Shown here: positions 1 to 8,891 of the stretch, in pieces | Numbering within the stretch: the stretch's first letter is position 1 | Layout of the letters: every line of letters begins with the position of its first letter | Origin: a bacterium (candidate division B38) B3_B38 | Lineage (GTDB): Bacteria; Acidobacteriota; B3-B38; Guanabaribacteriales; B3-B38 | DNA length: 54,439 nucleotides | Assembly (NCBI GenBank): GCA_005223145.1 | Contig: NJBL01000007.1 | Span: 1 to 54,439 of the forward strand | Direction: 5' to 3' | Program-made: the position numbers and the translations under genes | Notes under the pieces: generated by a model | Seen by the model: the letters and a program-made list of their open reading frames with translations, nothing else | Databases searched by the model: none | What the model was told of the DNA's origin: nothing

Positions 1-176
1 ATAAGTATTAAATTGTAATATCCGGTGAGGCGGTTGTTGGGACTGAGTTGAGCGGTTCTCTTGATAAAAGCCTGGGTCTGCTTGAATTCAGTTACATATG
101 CGGAGTTGCTGGCGTCCTCGCTGGTAGCGTCAATCTGGCGCCAGAAGGATAAGTAGAGAGATAAGAATGCCCTATC
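1..176 (-). pseudogene. 5'-truncated fragment of a possible outer-membrane beta-barrel protein
   Basis: On the minus strand one frame stays open from 176 off the left edge (about 58 codons). It reads as a polar, aromatic-rich segment (LSFWRQIDATSEDASNSAY, then AFIKRTAQLSPNNRLTGYYN) that resembles strand-and-turn stretches of TonB-receptor-like barrels. No start codon is available in this frame and a TGA lies at 177-179. A good AGGAGG plus ATG at 184-186 just upstream gives only four codons before a TAG in another frame. The gene is therefore either a decayed copy or carries a frameshift near its start. The family assignment is a guess from composition; the frame itself is visible. Confidence 0.3.
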
Positions 177-277
177 TCAAATTCATAACTCCTCCTTAAT
201 ATAAGAAGTCTGCTTTTGAGAAGGATTAAGACACCTGGAAAAGATTTTAATTTACCACCCCCTCTCTTTGATTTTAT

Positions 278-305
278 ACATTATGAAAACCTATTTTCAT
301 GTCAA
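278..305 (-). promoter_or_regulatory. Possible sigma70-type promoter, minus strand
   Basis: Minus-strand TTGACA (300-305) is followed after 16 nt by TAATGT (278-283). It lies about 90 bases upstream of a clear AGGAGG plus ATG (184-186), so it could drive the broken gene at the left edge. Consensus matching only. Confidence 0.35.
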
Positions 306-374
306 GCAAAATATTGACACGAGTGTCCCGCTGGAGGTGATGCTTGTCTGAGCACAGGAAGGAGGCTTTAATAC

Positions 375-402
375 TTGCTAAAGGATGATAAAATGGTATA
401 AT
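375..402 (+). promoter_or_regulatory. Probable sigma70-type promoter for the TPR gene
   Basis: TTGCTA (375-380), a 16-nt spacer and a perfect TATAAT (397-402) lie 37 nt upstream of the ATG at 439. The rest of 177-438 holds only the divergent promoter above and a small palindrome, GACACGAGTGTC, near 316-327; I see no gene there. Confidence 0.5.
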
Positions 403-438
403 TCTAATTAAGTTTAGTTTTAATTGAGGGAAATTGAT

Positions 439-1599
439 ATGAAAAACCTGAACCGTAGAGGAAGGCTCTGTATTATATGGGTATGCATATTTATGATTAT
501 AGCCGCAGCCGCCATAGGTCAGGAAGCCAGAGAGCACGTGCGGAGGGGATTGAACTTTGCCCGCCAGGGACTGGTTAATAGCGCCATAGAGGAGTATAAG
601 AAGGCGCTGGAGCTCGACCCCAATCTGGCGTTAGCCCACACCAACCTGGGGGCGGCCTACGACCTCAAAGGGCTGCATGATAAAGCCTTTGAAGAGCATA
701 AGAGGGCTTTATCCATTAACCCCAACTTAGCACTGGCCCACACCTATCTGGGTCTCTCTTATGAATACAAAGGAATGTTAGAGGAGGCTATCGCCGCCCA
801 TAAGAAAGCAATCGAGCTTAGACCTGACTTCGCTATGGCTCGCAATAACTTAGGTGTTGCCTATACCAAGAAGGGGCTAATTAAGGAGGCAATAGAGGAG
901 CTCAAAACAGCTGCCACCCTGAGCTCTCAATACCACAAGCCCCATATCAATTTAGGTACTATTTACGAGCAACAGGGGCGTTACGATGAGGCAATTGCCT
1001 GCTATCAGAAGGCTCTGGAGATCAACCCCGACCTGGTATTGGCATATAACAGCCTGGGAATCGCTTACAGCAAAAAAGGGATGTTTAAGGAAGCTGTGGA
1101 ACAATTACAAAAAGGAATAGAGATTAAGCCAAATATAGCCCTTACTTACACCAACCTGGGGATGGTATATTATCTTCAGGGAAAGCTGGATGAGGCTATT
1201 GCCCAGCACCAGAAAGCCCTGGAGCTGAACCCTGAGTTCCCTTTAGCTCATAACAATCTGGCGCTGGCCTACGCCAAAAAAGGGCTGTTGAAGGAGGCTA
1301 TTGAAGGGTTTAAAAGAGCTATTGAGCTCAATCCCAGACTTCCTATGGTCCACTACAATCTGGGTCTGGCATACAGTCAGAAGGGCTTGTTGACCGAAGC
1401 TATTGAGGAGTACCGCATAGAGCTGAGACTCGCACCACAAAACTCCGATGCCCATCTCAACCTGGCAGTAGCAGCTTACCTGCAGGGCAAATACGACCTT
1501 GCGTGGATACATGCCCGCAGGGCAGAAAGGCTCCAGCATCCCAAGGCAGCTCAGATAATCGACGTTCTCAGAAAAGTCTCCCAGGAGCCCCCTCTGTAG
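439..1599 (+). CDS. Exported tetratricopeptide-repeat protein
   Basis: The product is 386 residues. The N-terminal 30 form a basic then hydrophobic segment (IIWVCIFMIIAAAAIG) that fits a signal peptide or membrane anchor. The rest is about ten consecutive 34-residue TPRs with the usual pattern (A..NLG.AY..KG...EAI......AL.LNP), so it is probably a periplasmic protein-protein scaffold. I chose the ATG at 439 over a TTG at 424 because GAGGGA at 426-431 is correctly spaced for it and the signal sequence then starts at once. No catalytic domain is fused and the partner cannot be told from sequence. A GH2 gene follows after 254 bases with its own RBS. Confidence 0.85.
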   Translation: MKNLNRRGRLCIIWVCIFMIIAAAAIGQEAREHVRRGLNFARQGLVNSAIEEYKKALELDPNLALAHTNLGAAYDLKGLHDKAFEEHKRALSINPNLALAHTYLGLSYEYKGMLEEAIAAHKKAIELRPDFAMARNNLGVAYTKKGLIKEAIEELKTAATLSSQYHKPHINLGTIYEQQGRYDEAIACYQKALEINPDLVLAYNSLGIAYSKKGMFKEAVEQLQKGIEIKPNIALTYTNLGMVYYLQGKLDEAIAQHQKALELNPEFPLAHNNLALAYAKKGLLKEAIEGFKRAIELNPRLPMVHYNLGLAYSQKGLLTEAIEEYRIELRLAPQNSDAHLNLAVAAYLQGKYDLAWIHARRAERLQHPKAAQIIDVLRKVSQEPPL

Positions 1600-1853
1600 A
1601 AACGGGGCATCACCACGAACAGGGTTTGCCCATCCCATCAAGCTTTATCATCAGAGAAGGCCAGACTCCCCAATTACGAGCTAAAGAGAGGAAAAGTTCA
1701 TTTAAAATCAACACGCTTTCATTCTGCCATCTCTGAGGAAGGGTAATTAAGCTGAGGGAACTCCTCTGAATGGCGGTGCTAAAGTTATCTGCGAACTTTT
1801 GGTTTTGTGGTCAACAAACTATATGTAAAGAATATATTAAAAGGAGAACAGAA

Positions 1854-3644
1854 ATGAGGCGCATTTTAATAACCTTTGTTTTCTTAATTGCGTTGTGTGG
1901 CATGGCGATGGCGGAAGTTCCCAGACCTGAATACCCCCGACCCGACATGAAGCGGCAGGAGTGGGCAAACCTCAATGGCTGGTGGGAGTTCTCTTTTGAT
2001 TTTTCTAACTCAGGGGAAGCAAGGGGCTTGCCATTAGGGAAAGGGTTTGAAAGAAAGATACTTGTTCCCTTCCCTCCCGAGAGTGAACTATCGGGAATTG
2101 GCTTCCCCGATTTCATGACCGCAGTATGGTATAAGAGGGATTTTGAAATTCCCCCTGAATGGAAAGGAAGAAGGCTTCTGCTGCACTTTGAAGCCGTTGA
2201 TTACAGGGCAACAGTCTGGGTGAACGGTAAAAAGGTAGGGTCCCATGAGGGAGGCTACACACCTTTTTCCTTTGATATAACCGAGTATCTCAAAGAGGAG
2301 CATAACCTCCTGGTGGTAAAAGCTTACGATAAGCCAAGGAGTGGTTTGCAGCCCACAGGGAAGCAATCTCATAGATACTATTCCTATAGCTGCTTGTATA
2401 AGCGCACCACCGGGATATGGCAGACCGTCTGGCTTGAGCCGGTAAGCCCAATTTATATAAAGAGCTATAAGATATTCCCCGACATTGACAATTCAACTAT
2501 CGCCATAGCGGTCAATCTTAATCAACAACCCCAGAGAGGAACCCGCCTCATTTTGGAGGTGCTATCCGAGGGTAAAAGGGAGATAAAGGAGGAAATAGCT
2601 GCCTCCCGCATTTCCAAAAATCTGGTAAAGCTGAAAAAACCCCATCTCTGGTCCCCTGATGACCCTTTTCTCTACGACATTGTCCTGACCATCCAGCAGC
2701 AGGGGAAGGTTGTTGATTCCGTTAAGGGGTATTTTGGGCTGAGGAAGATACACACTGAGGGCAGAAAAATATTGTTGAACAACAAATCCGTATTTCTCAG
2801 GATGGTTCTTGACCAGGGCTTTTATCCCGATGGCATCTATACAGCCCCCTCCGATGAGTCGTTGAAGAGAGATATTGAGATTTCCAAGGCAATGGGGTTC
2901 AACGGAGCCAGGCTTCACCAGAGGGTCTTTGAGAGGAGATTTCTCTACTGGGCAGACCGTCTCGGATACCTCCTCTGGGGTGAGTTCGCCGATTGGGGAT
3001 TGGATCTTAAAAGACCCGAAGCGTATCTGACCTTTTCAAAGCAGTGGCTTGAGGTTATGGGGAGGGACTTCAACCATCCCTCCATCATTGGATGGTGTCC
3101 TTTCAACGAGGTGTGGCAAGAGACTTATCCTGGCCTCGTGGAGGAGATTTACCGCCTCACTAAACTGTTTGACCCCACCAGGCTGGTCATAGATGTTTCC
3201 GGAGGATTTCACTATATCTCCCCCGATGTCTATGACGCCCATAATTACGAACAGAAGGTGGTGGAGTTTAAAGCCGCTTTTGCGGGTCTTCTGAATGAGC
3301 CTCCGCAGGCTTTCGTCGCAGGAGGAGTTAAAAAAAATGCTCCCTACAGAGAGCAACCATATTTTGTAAGCGAATACGGAGGGATATGGTGGAATCCCGG
3401 TCAGAAAGACGATAAGGCGTGGGGCTATGGAGACAGACCCAGGTCTGAGGAGGAGTTTATTGAAAGATACAAAAATCTTACCGAAGCCCTCCTCTTCAAC
3501 CCCGCCATTGCGGGATTCTGCTATACCCAGCTCTACGATATAGAACAGGAGGTTAATGGGCTCTACACATTCTGGAGGAAGCCTAAGTTTGAGCCCTCCA
3601 TCTTCCTGAAGATAAACACCCAGCGGGCAGCGATTGAAAAGTGA
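1854..3644 (+). CDS. Secreted glycoside hydrolase family 2 (beta-galactosidase/glucuronidase-like)
   Basis: The protein (596 aa) begins with a signal peptide ending near AMA (residues 18-20). It then shows the three-domain GH2 layout: sugar-binding jelly roll (W..RDFEIP, GSHEGGYTPF), an immunoglobulin-like domain, and a TIM barrel. The acid/base is seen in FNEVW (Glu about 419) and the nucleophile in SEYGG (Glu about 507), both intact, so it should be an active retaining exo-glycosidase in the periplasm or outside the cell. Substrate cannot be decided among beta-galactoside, glucuronide and mannoside. The ATG at 1854 is preceded by AAGGAGAA; the frame is open 28 codons further up but lacks an RBS there. 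It is shorter than LacZ and closer to compact GH2 enzymes. Confidence 0.85.
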   Translation: MRRILITFVFLIALCGMAMAEVPRPEYPRPDMKRQEWANLNGWWEFSFDFSNSGEARGLPLGKGFERKILVPFPPESELSGIGFPDFMTAVWYKRDFEIPPEWKGRRLLLHFEAVDYRATVWVNGKKVGSHEGGYTPFSFDITEYLKEEHNLLVVKAYDKPRSGLQPTGKQSHRYYSYSCLYKRTTGIWQTVWLEPVSPIYIKSYKIFPDIDNSTIAIAVNLNQQPQRGTRLILEVLSEGKREIKEEIAASRISKNLVKLKKPHLWSPDDPFLYDIVLTIQQQGKVVDSVKGYFGLRKIHTEGRKILLNNKSVFLRMVLDQGFYPDGIYTAPSDESLKRDIEISKAMGFNGARLHQRVFERRFLYWADRLGYLLWGEFADWGLDLKRPEAYLTFSKQWLEVMGRDFNHPSIIGWCPFNEVWQETYPGLVEEIYRLTKLFDPTRLVIDVSGGFHYISPDVYDAHNYEQKVVEFKAAFAGLLNEPPQAFVAGGVKKNAPYREQPYFVSEYGGIWWNPGQKDDKAWGYGDRPRSEEEFIERYKNLTEALLFNPAIAGFCYTQLYDIEQEVNGLYTFWRKPKFEPSIFLKINTQRAAIEK

Positions 3645-3942
3645 ACCTCAGCCGGTTATGATGGCGACCGCAGAGATACTAATCCTCTAACCCTTACTGA
3701 AGCGGCGGTCTCAGTTTTTCCTGAGGAGCATAACCATCATTTAATTAGAAGCCCAAACATATGCCGGCAGCTTAGCCAGAAGCCTCCCCTTCCTTATTCG
3801 CCACCTGCCCATCGAGCTTAGCTCATGTACAAAACAGTTGGTGAGATAAAGACTCCATTCCAGGACAAGGAAATTTAAGATTAACAGGAGATTATTTCAC
3901 ATTCTGGGCTATGGGTGGGATGCTCTAATTTCCAATAATAAA

Positions 3943-4031
3943 TGGTGCCGAAGGGGGGACTCGAACCCCCACGAGGAAAAATCCCCACTAGGTCCTGAAC
4001 CTAGCGCGTCTACCAATTCCGCCACTTCGGC
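3943..4031 (-). tRNA. tRNA-Leu (anticodon CAG)
   Basis: The minus-strand sequence folds as a class II (long variable arm) tRNA. The acceptor GCCGAAG pairs with CTTCGGC, followed by A and an encoded CCA. The D arm contains GGTAGACGC. The anticodon stem CTAGG/CCTAG encloses TTCAGGA, giving anticodon CAG. A variable arm (TGGGGATTTTTCCTCG region) and a TTCGAGT T-loop are present. Length is 89 nt, typical for tRNA-Leu, with no intron. The flanks 3645-3942 hold no gene I can support. Confidence 0.95.
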
Positions 4032-4343
4032 ACCAACTACTTCTTTGCTTTAATAATATTACATTATCTACCCAGGTGTCAATAGCCATCTTCTTATCGG
4101 GAAGAAGAACTCTCATGAGATTCACATTGACTGTTGGGAGAGCTTTGAATTTTTTCTTCCTTCCTGAGTTGCGTTTTTTCAAGGGATTAGGGGCTGAAAG
4201 ACCATCCTACCGGTGACAATTTCCTTGACTTGCTGATTAACCTTTTGATATAAAAATTATATTAAGATGAGGATTATCGGGCAGGGTTCTCTCTCCCCCC
4301 GATAGAGCTCACTTGGAGGTAGACTCCATAGAAAGGAGGAGAA
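4032..4343. other. Intergenic leader upstream of the Tat-enzyme operon
   Basis: This 312-base stretch between tRNA-Leu and the ThDP-enzyme gene has no credible coding frame. It contains the promoter at 4225-4254, an implied leader of about 80 nt, and the RBS AAGGAGGA at 4333-4340. I see no clear riboswitch-like structure. Confidence 0.6.
4225..4254 (+). promoter_or_regulatory. Probable sigma70-type promoter for the Tat-enzyme operon
   Basis: TTGACT (4225-4230), an 18-nt spacer and TATAAA (4249-4254) stand about 90 nt upstream of the GTG start at 4344. It is the best promoter match in front of the three co-directional Tat-signal genes. Confidence 0.5.
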
Positions 4344-6257
4344 GTGAGAGAGATAGTCAACAGCTTTCTCCACGGAGGTGTCTCCCGCAGAGGCTTTATA
4401 AAGGGAATGATCGGTCTCGGCTTCAGCAGCGCGGCTGCCAGGGCGGTGCTCGACTCGCTCCTCCCGGTGGAAGCGGGAGCCGAGGTAGCGGTGGAGGGCT
4501 CCCGCACTGTGGTGGGAACCGGAGGGGAGCTGCTGGTGGAGCAGCTCAAGGCAGCTGGAGTGAAATACCTGTTCACCAATCCCGGCTCTTTTGAAGTCGG
4601 TCTTTTCGATGCCTTTGTGGATACCCCCGGCATGCAGCTCATTATGGGGCTGCACGAAGGGATTGTTCTCTCCATGGCGGACGGGTATCATAAGGTGACC
4701 GGAAAGCCCGCCTTCGTCAATGTCCATGTGATAGCTGGCACCGCCCAGATGAGCGGTCAACTCTACAACGCCCACTGCGATGGCTCCGCCCTGGTGGTAA
4801 CCGCCGGACTGCTGGACAACGAGATTTTCAGCGACGATGTCCTGCTGGCTCCCCGCCCAGGTTTCAACCAGAAGGAGATAAATCGCCAGTTTACCAAAAC
4901 ATCCTGGGAGGTCAAGCGTGCAGAGAGCATCCCCCTCATGACCCGCCGCGCCTTCAAGGTAGCCACCACACAGCCGGGTGGTCCGGTCTATCTGGCTCTG
5001 CCCGACTATGCGCTGGAGGCGAAAGGGATTAAAGGGGAGGTCATCCCTCAGGAGAAGTTCCTTATCCCTACCCGCATCCCACCCCACCCGGAGCTGATTG
5101 AGAAAACAGCCAGGTTGCTGGTTGATGCCCGCCGTCCGATGATTCTTCTGGGAGATGAGGTCTGGAAGTCGGGGGCACAGGCTAAAGTGGTGGAGTTAGC
5201 CGAGCTGCTGGCTGTACCGGTGAGCACCGGGATGCAAGCGTATCGGAACTTCCCCACCCAGCATCCACTCTATGTCGGTCGCTATCGCTCCCACCTCCCC
5301 TATCCAGCCGGGGGAGCCGACATTCTGCTTCTCATCGGTGCCAGAGAATTAGGGGGAAGGAGTCTCACCGATATATCCCTCATACCTTCCAAGGTCAAGA
5401 CCATCCGCATCGGCCTGGACACGGCTATGATGGGGCGGAACTATCCCATGGAGCTGGCGGTGGTGGCTGATGTGGGTGAGGGTGTAAAAAGCCTGATTTC
5501 TGCCATCAGTGGAATGCTCTCACCTCAAAGAGTAGCCACCATACATGACTCCCGCTACCCCACCATAGCCGCCTATACCGAGAAGAGGCGTAAGGAAGCC
5601 CAGGAATCGTTAAAAGAGCATTTCTCCCACAAGCCGATTCATCCCCAGAGGCTGGGATACGAGCTGAACCGGGCTCTGGACCCCGATGCCATTGTGGTGA
5701 GCGAGAACCTGGGAGGAGCATACGAGATGTTCAACTTCGGTTTCCGTCCCCGGGAGAAGATGTGGATTTACAATACCGGCATCTGCCTCGGCTGGGGTGT
5801 GGGAGCGGCTGCCGGGGCGAAGTTGGGTGAGCCGAATCGGCAGGTGGTGCTCAGCATCGGGGATGGCTCTGTGATGTACAGCTCCTCGGGCTTCTGGACC
5901 ATGGCCAGATACGGGATTCCCGTGCTGACCGTGGTGTGGAACAACTGCAGCTACCAGACCGTGCGCCGCAGCTTCAACCGATATGGCGGGAAGATGGCCA
6001 AGAGCCAGCACTTTGTGGGAACCTACCTCGGTGATCCGGAGATAGACTTCGTCAAATTAGCGCAAAGCCAGGGGATAGAGGGGGAGCGGGTGACCGAGCC
6101 GGAGGGGTTAGCCCCGGCGCTGCAAAGAGGAATAGCCGCCACCCGTGCCGGAAGCCCCTATCTCATTGATGTCCTCATCTGCCGCACAGGGGCAGGTGCG
6201 GAATCGACCTGGCATCAGCGGTTCAACCTGGCAAAATTGAGAAAAAGAGAGGTCTGA
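4344..6257 (+). CDS. Tat-exported thiamine-diphosphate-dependent enzyme (benzoylformate decarboxylase/acetolactate synthase fold)
   Basis: The protein is 637 aa. It opens with a twin-arginine signal (SRRGFIKG, RR at 15-16) followed by a weakly hydrophobic stretch and an Ala-rich cleavage region. After it comes a complete three-domain 2-oxoacid decarboxylase/acetolactate synthase fold: Pyr domain with the cofactor-activating Glu in LHEG (about 105), a central domain, and a PP domain with GDGS...NN (about 505-533) that binds Mg and ThDP. The enzyme should be active if folded with cofactor before export, as Tat substrates are. Its substrate is unknown. GTG start with AAGGAGGA four bases upstream. 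It is first of three Tat-signal genes, 43 nt before the aminotransferase. Export of a ThDP decarboxylase is unusual. Confidence 0.85.
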   Translation: MREIVNSFLHGGVSRRGFIKGMIGLGFSSAAARAVLDSLLPVEAGAEVAVEGSRTVVGTGGELLVEQLKAAGVKYLFTNPGSFEVGLFDAFVDTPGMQLIMGLHEGIVLSMADGYHKVTGKPAFVNVHVIAGTAQMSGQLYNAHCDGSALVVTAGLLDNEIFSDDVLLAPRPGFNQKEINRQFTKTSWEVKRAESIPLMTRRAFKVATTQPGGPVYLALPDYALEAKGIKGEVIPQEKFLIPTRIPPHPELIEKTARLLVDARRPMILLGDEVWKSGAQAKVVELAELLAVPVSTGMQAYRNFPTQHPLYVGRYRSHLPYPAGGADILLLIGARELGGRSLTDISLIPSKVKTIRIGLDTAMMGRNYPMELAVVADVGEGVKSLISAISGMLSPQRVATIHDSRYPTIAAYTEKRRKEAQESLKEHFSHKPIHPQRLGYELNRALDPDAIVVSENLGGAYEMFNFGFRPREKMWIYNTGICLGWGVGAAAGAKLGEPNRQVVLSIGDGSVMYSSSGFWTMARYGIPVLTVVWNNCSYQTVRRSFNRYGGKMAKSQHFVGTYLGDPEIDFVKLAQSQGIEGERVTEPEGLAPALQRGIAATRAGSPYLIDVLICRTGAGAESTWHQRFNLAKLRKREV

Positions 6258-6300
6258 ATAAGAGGGGGGACCCTCTAAAATTTTCAAAGGAGAATATAAA

Positions 6301-7458
6301 ATGATATCCGCGGCTGTCAAAAAAAGAGCAACCTTTACCAGAAGGGGATTTTTAAAGGGTGTCATGGCGGGAGTTCCCCTGCTGGCTTATCGCCAGTACC
6401 CGGGCTTTCTTTATGTAGGTCAATCAGAAGAGGAAAAGGTTCCCTTCGGCTACGGACCCGATGCCATCAAATTAAGGTCTAACGAGAATCCCCTCGGTCC
6501 TTCCCCTTTAGCCCTTAAAGGTATGGAACTTGGCATCCAGCAGGGACATCGCTACACCATGGTCTCCCCGTTGGTTAATAAACTTACCTCTTACCACAAA
6601 CTCCAACCAAGGATGCTCCTGCTGGGCTGTGGCTCCACCGAAATTCTTAAGATAACTCCCCGCGCTTTTCTGAAAGACGGCGGAGAGCTGGTCACCGCTC
6701 TGCAGACTTTTAAGAGCATCGGCAGAGAGGCGGAGCGATTGGGGGCAAAGGTGCGGTGGGTGCCTCTGAGGGAGGATTATCGGCACCACCTGTCCGACAT
6801 GCTGAAGGCGGTGAACGAGAACACCAGGGTGGTGAACATAGTCAACCCCAACAACCCCACCGGGACTGCTCTGAGCTATGAGGAGATAAGGGGCTTTGTA
6901 GCTAATCTTCCCTCGCAGGTGGTAGTTCTCATAGACGAAGCATATCGCCATTTTATAGAGAAAGAGCATCCCAGATCGGGGATTGACCTGGTGCTGGAGG
7001 GAGCTAATGTGATTGTCACCCGCACCTTCTCCAAGGCTTACGGATTGGCTGGGATGCGGCTGGGCTACGGCGTAGCCAAAGCCGAAATTATTGACAAGCT
7101 TCGCCCCCACAGTATGGGGGGGCTGGGGATAAATCAGGCGGTCTACGGAGCGGCTATGCTCTGTCTCGACGACCAGGAGCATGTAGCCCGCTATGTGAAG
7201 CTCTGTGCTGAAGGAAGGGATTACTATTACCGAGAATTTGACTCCCTGGGACTGAAGCATATCCGCAGTGTCACCCCCTTCCTTATGGTTGATGTGAGAC
7301 AGGATTCCGAGCAGATAGTAAAGAAACTGGCAAAAAAGAAAATTTACATCCGCAAGGGGAAGGATTGGCAGATGCCCACCTTCCTGCGCATCTCTATGGG
7401 CACTATGGCGGAGAATCGTGCGTGCCTGTCCGCTCTCAAGGAGATTCTGGGTCAATAG
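6301..7458 (+). CDS. Tat-exported PLP-dependent aminotransferase (histidinol-phosphate aminotransferase-like)
   Basis: The product is 385 aa. A twin-arginine signal (TRRGFLKG, RR at 14-15) precedes a fold type I class I/II aminotransferase closest in style to HisC. Visible hallmarks are LRSNENPLGPSP near the N-terminus, NPNNPTG (about 182), IDEAYRHF with the PLP-N1 Asp, and the Schiff-base lysine in TFSKAYGLAGMRLG (Lys about 245). All cofactor residues look intact. HisC itself is cytosolic and sits in his operons; here there are no his genes and the enzyme is aimed at the periplasm between a ThDP enzyme and an M24-fold protein, so histidine synthesis is unlikely. AAAGGAG precedes the ATG at 6301. 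Substrate unknown. Confidence 0.85.
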   Translation: MISAAVKKRATFTRRGFLKGVMAGVPLLAYRQYPGFLYVGQSEEEKVPFGYGPDAIKLRSNENPLGPSPLALKGMELGIQQGHRYTMVSPLVNKLTSYHKLQPRMLLLGCGSTEILKITPRAFLKDGGELVTALQTFKSIGREAERLGAKVRWVPLREDYRHHLSDMLKAVNENTRVVNIVNPNNPTGTALSYEEIRGFVANLPSQVVVLIDEAYRHFIEKEHPRSGIDLVLEGANVIVTRTFSKAYGLAGMRLGYGVAKAEIIDKLRPHSMGGLGINQAVYGAAMLCLDDQEHVARYVKLCAEGRDYYYREFDSLGLKHIRSVTPFLMVDVRQDSEQIVKKLAKKKIYIRKGKDWQMPTFLRISMGTMAENRACLSALKEILGQ

Positions 7459-7508
7459 GCTTCGGACAACTGTATTATTAACCTTATTTAGCTAAAGGAG
7501 GAGTTCCC

Positions 7509-8867
7509 ATGAAGACCTCACGAAGAGATTTTATGAAGGGTTCACTGGCTTCTTTAACCCTGGTAGGAGGAGGAGTCAGTCTTTTGTCGGGGTGCACAAA
7601 GGAGACTTCCGTTGTGCCCCCATCCACTGGCCAGCCCCTGTTTCCCGGACCCGACAGGCTTACCGTGGAGTGGCATAAGAACACCATCAAGAGGTTACAG
7701 GAGAAGCTGTCGGCTGAAGGGGTCAGCGGGGTGCTGTGCGCAGATGCCCTTAATATTACTTATCTCAGCGGATATTTCCACAGCAAGACCGAAAGACCGG
7801 AGTATCTATGGGTCCCCACCAAGGGAGAGCCTTTCCTCTATGTTCCGGGACTCGACCGTGACCTGATAACCACATGGTGGATAAAGGATTATGAGTGGTA
7901 TTTCGATTTCCCCACCGCCGAGAAGGGCGGCTTTGACAATCCGCAGGGGACCCGAGACCACCTCGTCTATGTGCTTAAAGCCATCGATAAGCGAGGTTAC
8001 GATACCAAGGTGGTGGGCATAGAGCATGAAGTCGGTCCCACTGCTATGGATAAGATGAAGAAAGCCCTTCCCCATTCTTCCTTCAAGGCGATAGGTAAAC
8101 TGATTCACGATATGCGTATCCGAAAGACCCCCGAGGAGATTGAGCTCATGCGCAGAGCACAGCTCTACGAGGACAAAGCCCTGGAGTTCGCCCGTGAATA
8201 TGTGCTCAAGCACGGCACCGATGCCACCGATTATGAGGTAGGGATGATGGCTACCAAGTATGGCACCGACCTGTTGATGCGGGATATCAAGCGGGATGGT
8301 CGCCCTCATACCGCCGTGGGCTGCCGCATCGGCATTAGCTGCCGTTGCGGTGTGGGCACTGCTTACCCCCATCCCAATCAGGTTCATCATAACAGGATTC
8401 AGAAAGGGCAGGCCATGCAATTCTCCGGTGGAGGGAGAATAGGGGGCTACGGGGGAGAAGGCTATCGAGCTTGTCACATTCTTCCCATGCCCGACCTGGC
8501 GAAGAAGATGTGGGAGGTCCATACTGAGATGACCCTCATGCAGGCTGAGCTGCAAATAGTGGGAGCGGTGGGTCGTGATATAGCCAAGAAGATTATCGAC
8601 CACGCTCGAAATGCGGGATTGGAGAAGTACATCTACCACCGACCGGCTCACGGAATTGGGATGGAGGGGCACCAGGCTCCCTATCTGGCACTGGGTGATT
8701 ACATTGTGCTGGAAGAGGGAATGGCCTTCTCTAATGAGCCGGGGCTTTACAACCCCGAGGGTGGATACGGATACAACCACGGTGGAACCATAATCACCAG
8801 ACCAGAGCGTGGTGAGGTCTTAAACAAAACTCCACTTACCAAGGAGTGGTGCTGGCTTAAGATATAG
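7509..8867 (+). CDS. Tat-targeted lipoprotein with M24 (creatinase/aminopeptidase P) fold, metal ligands degenerate
   Basis: The product is 452 aa. A twin-arginine motif (SRRDFMKG, RR 5-6) is followed by a lipobox (LLSGC, Cys29), so it should be a Tat-exported lipoprotein. An N-terminal creatinase_N-like domain precedes the pita-bread fold. The family normally has DxG...D, a His, and two Glu as dinuclear metal ligands. Here the first Asp region reads MQFSGGGRIGGYGGEG with no aligned Asp, and the final Glu region reads GYNHGG, while HRPAHGIG and NEPG keep the His and one Glu. It is thus unlikely to be an ordinary Xaa-Pro peptidase and may act like metal-free creatinase. GGAGGAG precedes the ATG. 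It is last in the Tat operon, 50 nt after the aminotransferase. Confidence 0.8.
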   Translation: MKTSRRDFMKGSLASLTLVGGGVSLLSGCTKETSVVPPSTGQPLFPGPDRLTVEWHKNTIKRLQEKLSAEGVSGVLCADALNITYLSGYFHSKTERPEYLWVPTKGEPFLYVPGLDRDLITTWWIKDYEWYFDFPTAEKGGFDNPQGTRDHLVYVLKAIDKRGYDTKVVGIEHEVGPTAMDKMKKALPHSSFKAIGKLIHDMRIRKTPEEIELMRRAQLYEDKALEFAREYVLKHGTDATDYEVGMMATKYGTDLLMRDIKRDGRPHTAVGCRIGISCRCGVGTAYPHPNQVHHNRIQKGQAMQFSGGGRIGGYGGEGYRACHILPMPDLAKKMWEVHTEMTLMQAELQIVGAVGRDIAKKIIDHARNAGLEKYIYHRPAHGIGMEGHQAPYLALGDYIVLEEGMAFSNEPGLYNPEGGYGYNHGGTIITRPERGEVLNKTPLTKEWCWLKI

Positions 8868-8891
8868 AAGAGGAGTCCGTATTAAGAAGCG

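Noticed and set aside
3660-3720. A GACCGC/GCGGTC pairing followed by TTTTT after the GH2 gene, considered as a terminator
   Set aside because: The loop is over 30 bases and the stem only six pairs, too weak to call.
6508-8780. Two long minus-strand open frames (about 315 and 324 codons) opposite the aminotransferase and M24 genes
   Set aside because: They are antisense shadows of clearly homologous plus-strand genes, lack RBS, and their products have no recognisable domain.
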